DNA from: Cryptomeria japonica
Lineage: Eukaryota > Streptophyta > Pinopsida > Cupressales > Cupressaceae
DNA length: 64,000 nucleotides
Reading direction: 5' to 3'
Assembly (NCBI RefSeq): GCF_030272615.1
Contig: NC_081406.1
Span: 468,516,400-468,580,399 of the forward strand
Of this stretch, positions 60,665 through 64,000 are shown piece after piece; within the stretch, counting starts at the first letter, position 1; every line of letters begins with the position of its first letter. A program made the translations under genes and the position numbers. The notes beneath the pieces were generated by a model. It did not search any database, was not told the origin of the DNA, and saw only the letters and a list, made by a program, of their open reading frames with translations.

Positions 60665-62171
60665 ATTGCAATGTGAACTTTAAAATTTCATTTCTGAGTT
60701 TGATCTTTTTGCGAAATTTAGAGGTTAATTGCATAAAAACCCTAATTTTTCATTTTGAGGAAATTAAACGTGTGAAGTATATAATTTTTATTGTTTGTTT
60801 CACATCTAATTTCTATTTCAAATTTGAAATTAAAATCAATCTTTTTATTCTAAAAATTAAGTGGTTAAACAGTAAAACCCTAAATTTTAAGGGATCTCCT
60901 ATTTCGACATTTAACTGCTTATTTGATCTATCTAAACATCTCCAAACCAGGCAATTTTCTGGAATCCGTAGTAGAATCACAATATCTTTCATCTCTGAAA
61001 ATTTCAAAAAATGTTGGTCGGACCGTGCATAATTTACGCACAGTCCTTGACATTTATTCTGAAATTTGGGAGTTGGATTTGACTGTATTTTATTACTTAA
61101 ATCCAGAGATTTGGTTGATTTTATCAATTTTTAAACCTCCTAAGGTCGAAAAAAAAATCAAAATTGCATGTTTGATTTCCTTGCAATTTACAAAAAATCT
61201 AGATTTGAAATTGAACTTGTGCAAAATTTGGATCTTAATTCAATTTTTTAGATTTATCATTATTTTCAGATTTGTCTTCTTACTAAAAATATTCAAAATT
61301 TCAATTCCCTCCTTTTGGGAAAATTTCAAAATCAATTGGTTAGGATCTAAAACCCTAATTTTTAAATTAAATTGGAGTTTGTGCAAATTTAAATCAAATT
61401 CATTAATTTTTAGTCCTCTAAACATTTTCCAAGTTGGCCCTATCCATTAGGTCTGGTATTCTTCAAAATTTTCTTTCAATTCATCATATTTAACAAAACT
61501 CTAATTAGGTCCTATTTCAAAATTTTGAGCTTAAATTCACCTATCTATAGATCATAAAATCACTAAATTTTTTGGGATTAGTAATAAAATCATCGTATCT
61601 ATCATCCCTAAAAAATTCAAAAAAAGTTGAAGGGATCATGCATAACTTACATACAGTCCCTGGCTTTTTTCCTGAAATTTTGGGAGATTGTTAGACTATG
61701 TTTTACTGCTCAATTCTAGAAAATTGGTTGATTTTGTCGAATTTTGTTCCCTCTAACATAAAAAATAATCTCCACTTTTAACATTCAATTTTAAAGATAT
61801 AGTTTAAAATTAAGTGGTTAATTAAGAACAATCCTAATTTTAAATTAAAAAATTTCAATTCAACAACTTTGAATTTATAAAATTAACAGATTTTTCAGGA
61901 CACCCTAATTTTAATTTTCAATCTCTTTTGGATAATTATCATCATTCCTGGAAATTACACCATTCCTTCTTTAAATCAATTGGTTCATTTTTTATAATCA
62001 TTGTTCTTAGAATTTTGTGTTATTGAATTTTGCAACTTAGATTCCAAAATTCAAAATTCAAATTTTCCCTCCTAGCTCTCATTTGAATAACATTGTGGAT
62101 TGCATAGTTTTTCAATTATGTTTTTTAAATTTAGGTCATTGCATTCACTTCTTCCCTTTCAATTTAGAAAA
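60665..62171 (+). other. Gypsy-type leader (element E), non-coding
   Basis: Repeated phrases such as 'aaaaccctaa', 'tttggttgattttatcaatt' and paired blocks ('gtgcataatttacgcacagt' near 61026 and 'catgcataacttacatacag' near 61637, about 610 bases apart) show diverged internal duplication. The layout fits the long leader of Tat-like gypsy elements before gag. The long frames here (60673-61032, 60923-61450) are not domain-like. Confidence 0.45.
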
Positions 62172-63330
62172 ATGTCAAATTTATTTCTACAAGATGGAGC
62201 ATTTAAGTTGAAAGGATTTAAGATATATGAAAAATCCCCTTTTTGATCCCTTAAATGATCCCTCTCCCAAAAAGTCTCCCCTAAAAGAGGACATATTGAT
62301 GCAAGGAGGTACTTTTAACACTCTTCCTAATGATCTCCCTATTTGGGATGAACCATTAGAGGAAAATGTAGATTATTCTCTTCATATGATCCTCCCTCAT
62401 GAGGGTACCTTGGTGAAAGATGATGATTTTAATAACACTTCACCTTATTCCTTCCAATAACCTTCCCTCCAAAGATGAAGCATTAATCACATATGATAGT
62501 CCTTTTCCTAATAAGTGTCTTAACATAAAGATACCTTAGAAAAAGATGATGATATTATTTCTCATTATAATTCTCTCTCTCCCAAAAATCAAGAGCCTAA
62601 CAAAAATCAAATCAATTCCATTCATGTTCCTAGGAAACCAAAAAATCTTCTTGATTATCATGTCATGCCTTACACATATACTAATGAGGTAGTTGATGAG
62701 AACATAAGTGACGCATCATATGCATTCTTAGTTCCTACAATCCTCTCTTCAATTCACTCAAATACATCATCTCTAACCAAAGAAGTTCCTAAAGAATAAC
62801 TCTTAGAGGATGATTGGGGTTCCTTATATTTCACTCCTACCTTTTCTAGAAAGTCTAAGATGCCTGAATTTCATATTCCAAATTTTTCTCTTAACACAAA
62901 TCTTGAAAATGATTGAGCCCTTTTAAACTTCAATCCAATTCCCCCTAAGAGTGAACCCTCTTTTGAATATACACATGGATGTAATGGACAAATTCTTGAA
63001 TGTGAGCGACAAAGTAATGAGATATCACACTTTCCTTTGTCAACATCTTCTTCTCCATTGTCTTGTAAATCCACACCTTCTCATTCTAATTTTGAGCTAC
63101 AACAAGAAAATGTGTTGACCAATATTCTAAATTCCAACTTAATATTACCTCTTTGTGCTAAACGAAGAATAAAACATAAACAACATTCTCAAAATTCTTG
63201 TTTTTGTAAATATCATCAAACCCATGGCCATTCTACTAATGAGTGGAAAGCTTTGAAAATAAAAATACAACATTAAATTGATTCAGGAATGTTAAAAATA
63301 ATATCTGACAATGAATGGCATATTCATCAT
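62172..63330 (+). pseudogene. Element E gag relic
   Basis: An ATG at 62172 gives MSNLFLQDGAFKLKGFKIYE, then a stop. 62227-62460 continues in another frame with acidic, Pro-rich text. The C-terminal end (63160-63275) reads CFCKYHQTHGHSTNEWKALK, matching the C..H..H..C Gag zinc motif of Tat-type gypsy elements, but the last Cys is Trp. Protease and polymerase lie outside the window if present at all. Confidence 0.55.
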
Positions 63331-64000
63331 GATCATTTAAAATAACATTCAAGTTCCTATTATGTTTCTCCTGACTATGTGACGTAGTTAGCCTACCTAT
63401 TGGGGGGCTCCTTGTCATTCATGGTGGTACAATTTCAAGTGCAATCACACTTAGTGAGCAAGGTAATAGTCTATTTATTATTGCCTCTATACTTGGGGGG
63501 AAAGAATATTCCTTTTCCTTTTTCTAAGGTTTCACTATTTTCATTATGGAGTACATTATTCATAATCTTGATGTCCTTTCTTCTATGGATTTCTCCTTCA
63601 TGCGAGCATATGTTTGTTCCATGAGTGGGATCTTTTCCTTGCTTGAAATGATATGTATATTATGAATAATCTCTCCTTAGAGAACTTTTATGAACCTTCT
63701 TCTTCTTTCTCTCTCTTTGAAAATTACCTCTTCTATTGTGTTATTCATAACTTGATGTCCTTTCTTGAATGGAGTTATCCTTCATGCGAGCACATGTCTG
63801 TTATGCAGTTAGGATGTTTTCCTTGCTTAAAATGTTATGTCTCTTATGAGTAATCTCTGTCTAGAAGTTGTGTAATTCTTCTTATTGTCCTACACTTGGG
63901 GGCCAATTATATCTCTCCCTCTTAATTTCTTTAAGGATCCAAACTTTCCTATTTTGCGGATGGTGTGAGTTTTATTACTTGATGTCATTCCTTGTGTGAA
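63331..64000 (+). repeat. Tandem ~185-bp units after element E gag
   Basis: Units begin 'attcataa.cttgatgtcc' at 63558 and 63743, with a third start near 63972. They share 'ccttcatgcgagcayatgt' and 'ttttccttgctt.aaatg.t'. No gene is seen. Confidence 0.6.

Noticed and set aside
60673-61450. Two overlapping frames of 119 and 175 codons in the gypsy leader
   Set aside because: Phe/Ile/Lys-rich low-complexity translation of AT-rich DNA, with no motif; lies where gypsy elements usually have a non-coding leader.

Overview
The window looks like nuclear DNA of a seed plant, most likely a conifer. It is AT-rich and holds only a few real plant genes, all of the intronless L-type lectin receptor kinase family. 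Almost everything else recognisable is retrotransposon debris: Ty1/copia of the Sirevirus-like type, Ty3/gypsy, L1-like LINEs and a plant mobile domain gene. The conifer assignment is inference from the style of these elements, not a database result.

Layout. Positions 1-6400 are intergenic, with weak LTR remnants. 6647-8591 (minus) and 17284-19275 (plus) are two divergently oriented lectin receptor kinase copies. Each is disabled by different lesions: a nonsense codon plus a 2-base deletion on the left, a late nonsense codon on the right. A third relic, consisting only of promoter and first codons, lies at 16720-16905. Between the copies are a three-unit diverged tandem repeat (13303-14345) split by a foldback element, and a gypsy integrase relic (15530-16080). 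20065-20935 is a LINE reverse transcriptase fragment that runs up to an assembly gap (21001-21500). 21501-25234 is a gypsy LTR/leader/gag remnant and 28590-32386 a degenerate LINE. Both of these are interrupted by copies of the same roughly 600-bp repeat, which carries a compound microsatellite at one end. 34430-36130 is a decayed plant mobile domain gene.

The right third is a nest of retroelements. A gypsy element (LTR part 41300-41858, possible remainder from 60665) appears to host copia element A (41859-54272, minus) and copia element D (54347-60664, minus, truncated). The 3' LTR of A received a solo LTR B (42029-47819, plus). B in turn received element C (42737-47615, plus), which has 461-bp LTRs, a perfect 5-bp target duplication, PBS and PPT. 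C codes only for Gag and protease followed by an unusual acidic region, with no integrase or reverse transcriptase. C is the best candidate here for something little described.

No tRNA, rRNA or CRISPR was seen. No intact protein-coding gene can be claimed with confidence; the kinase half of the left receptor kinase is the longest undamaged host reading frame apart from the 598-codon frame of the right copy.
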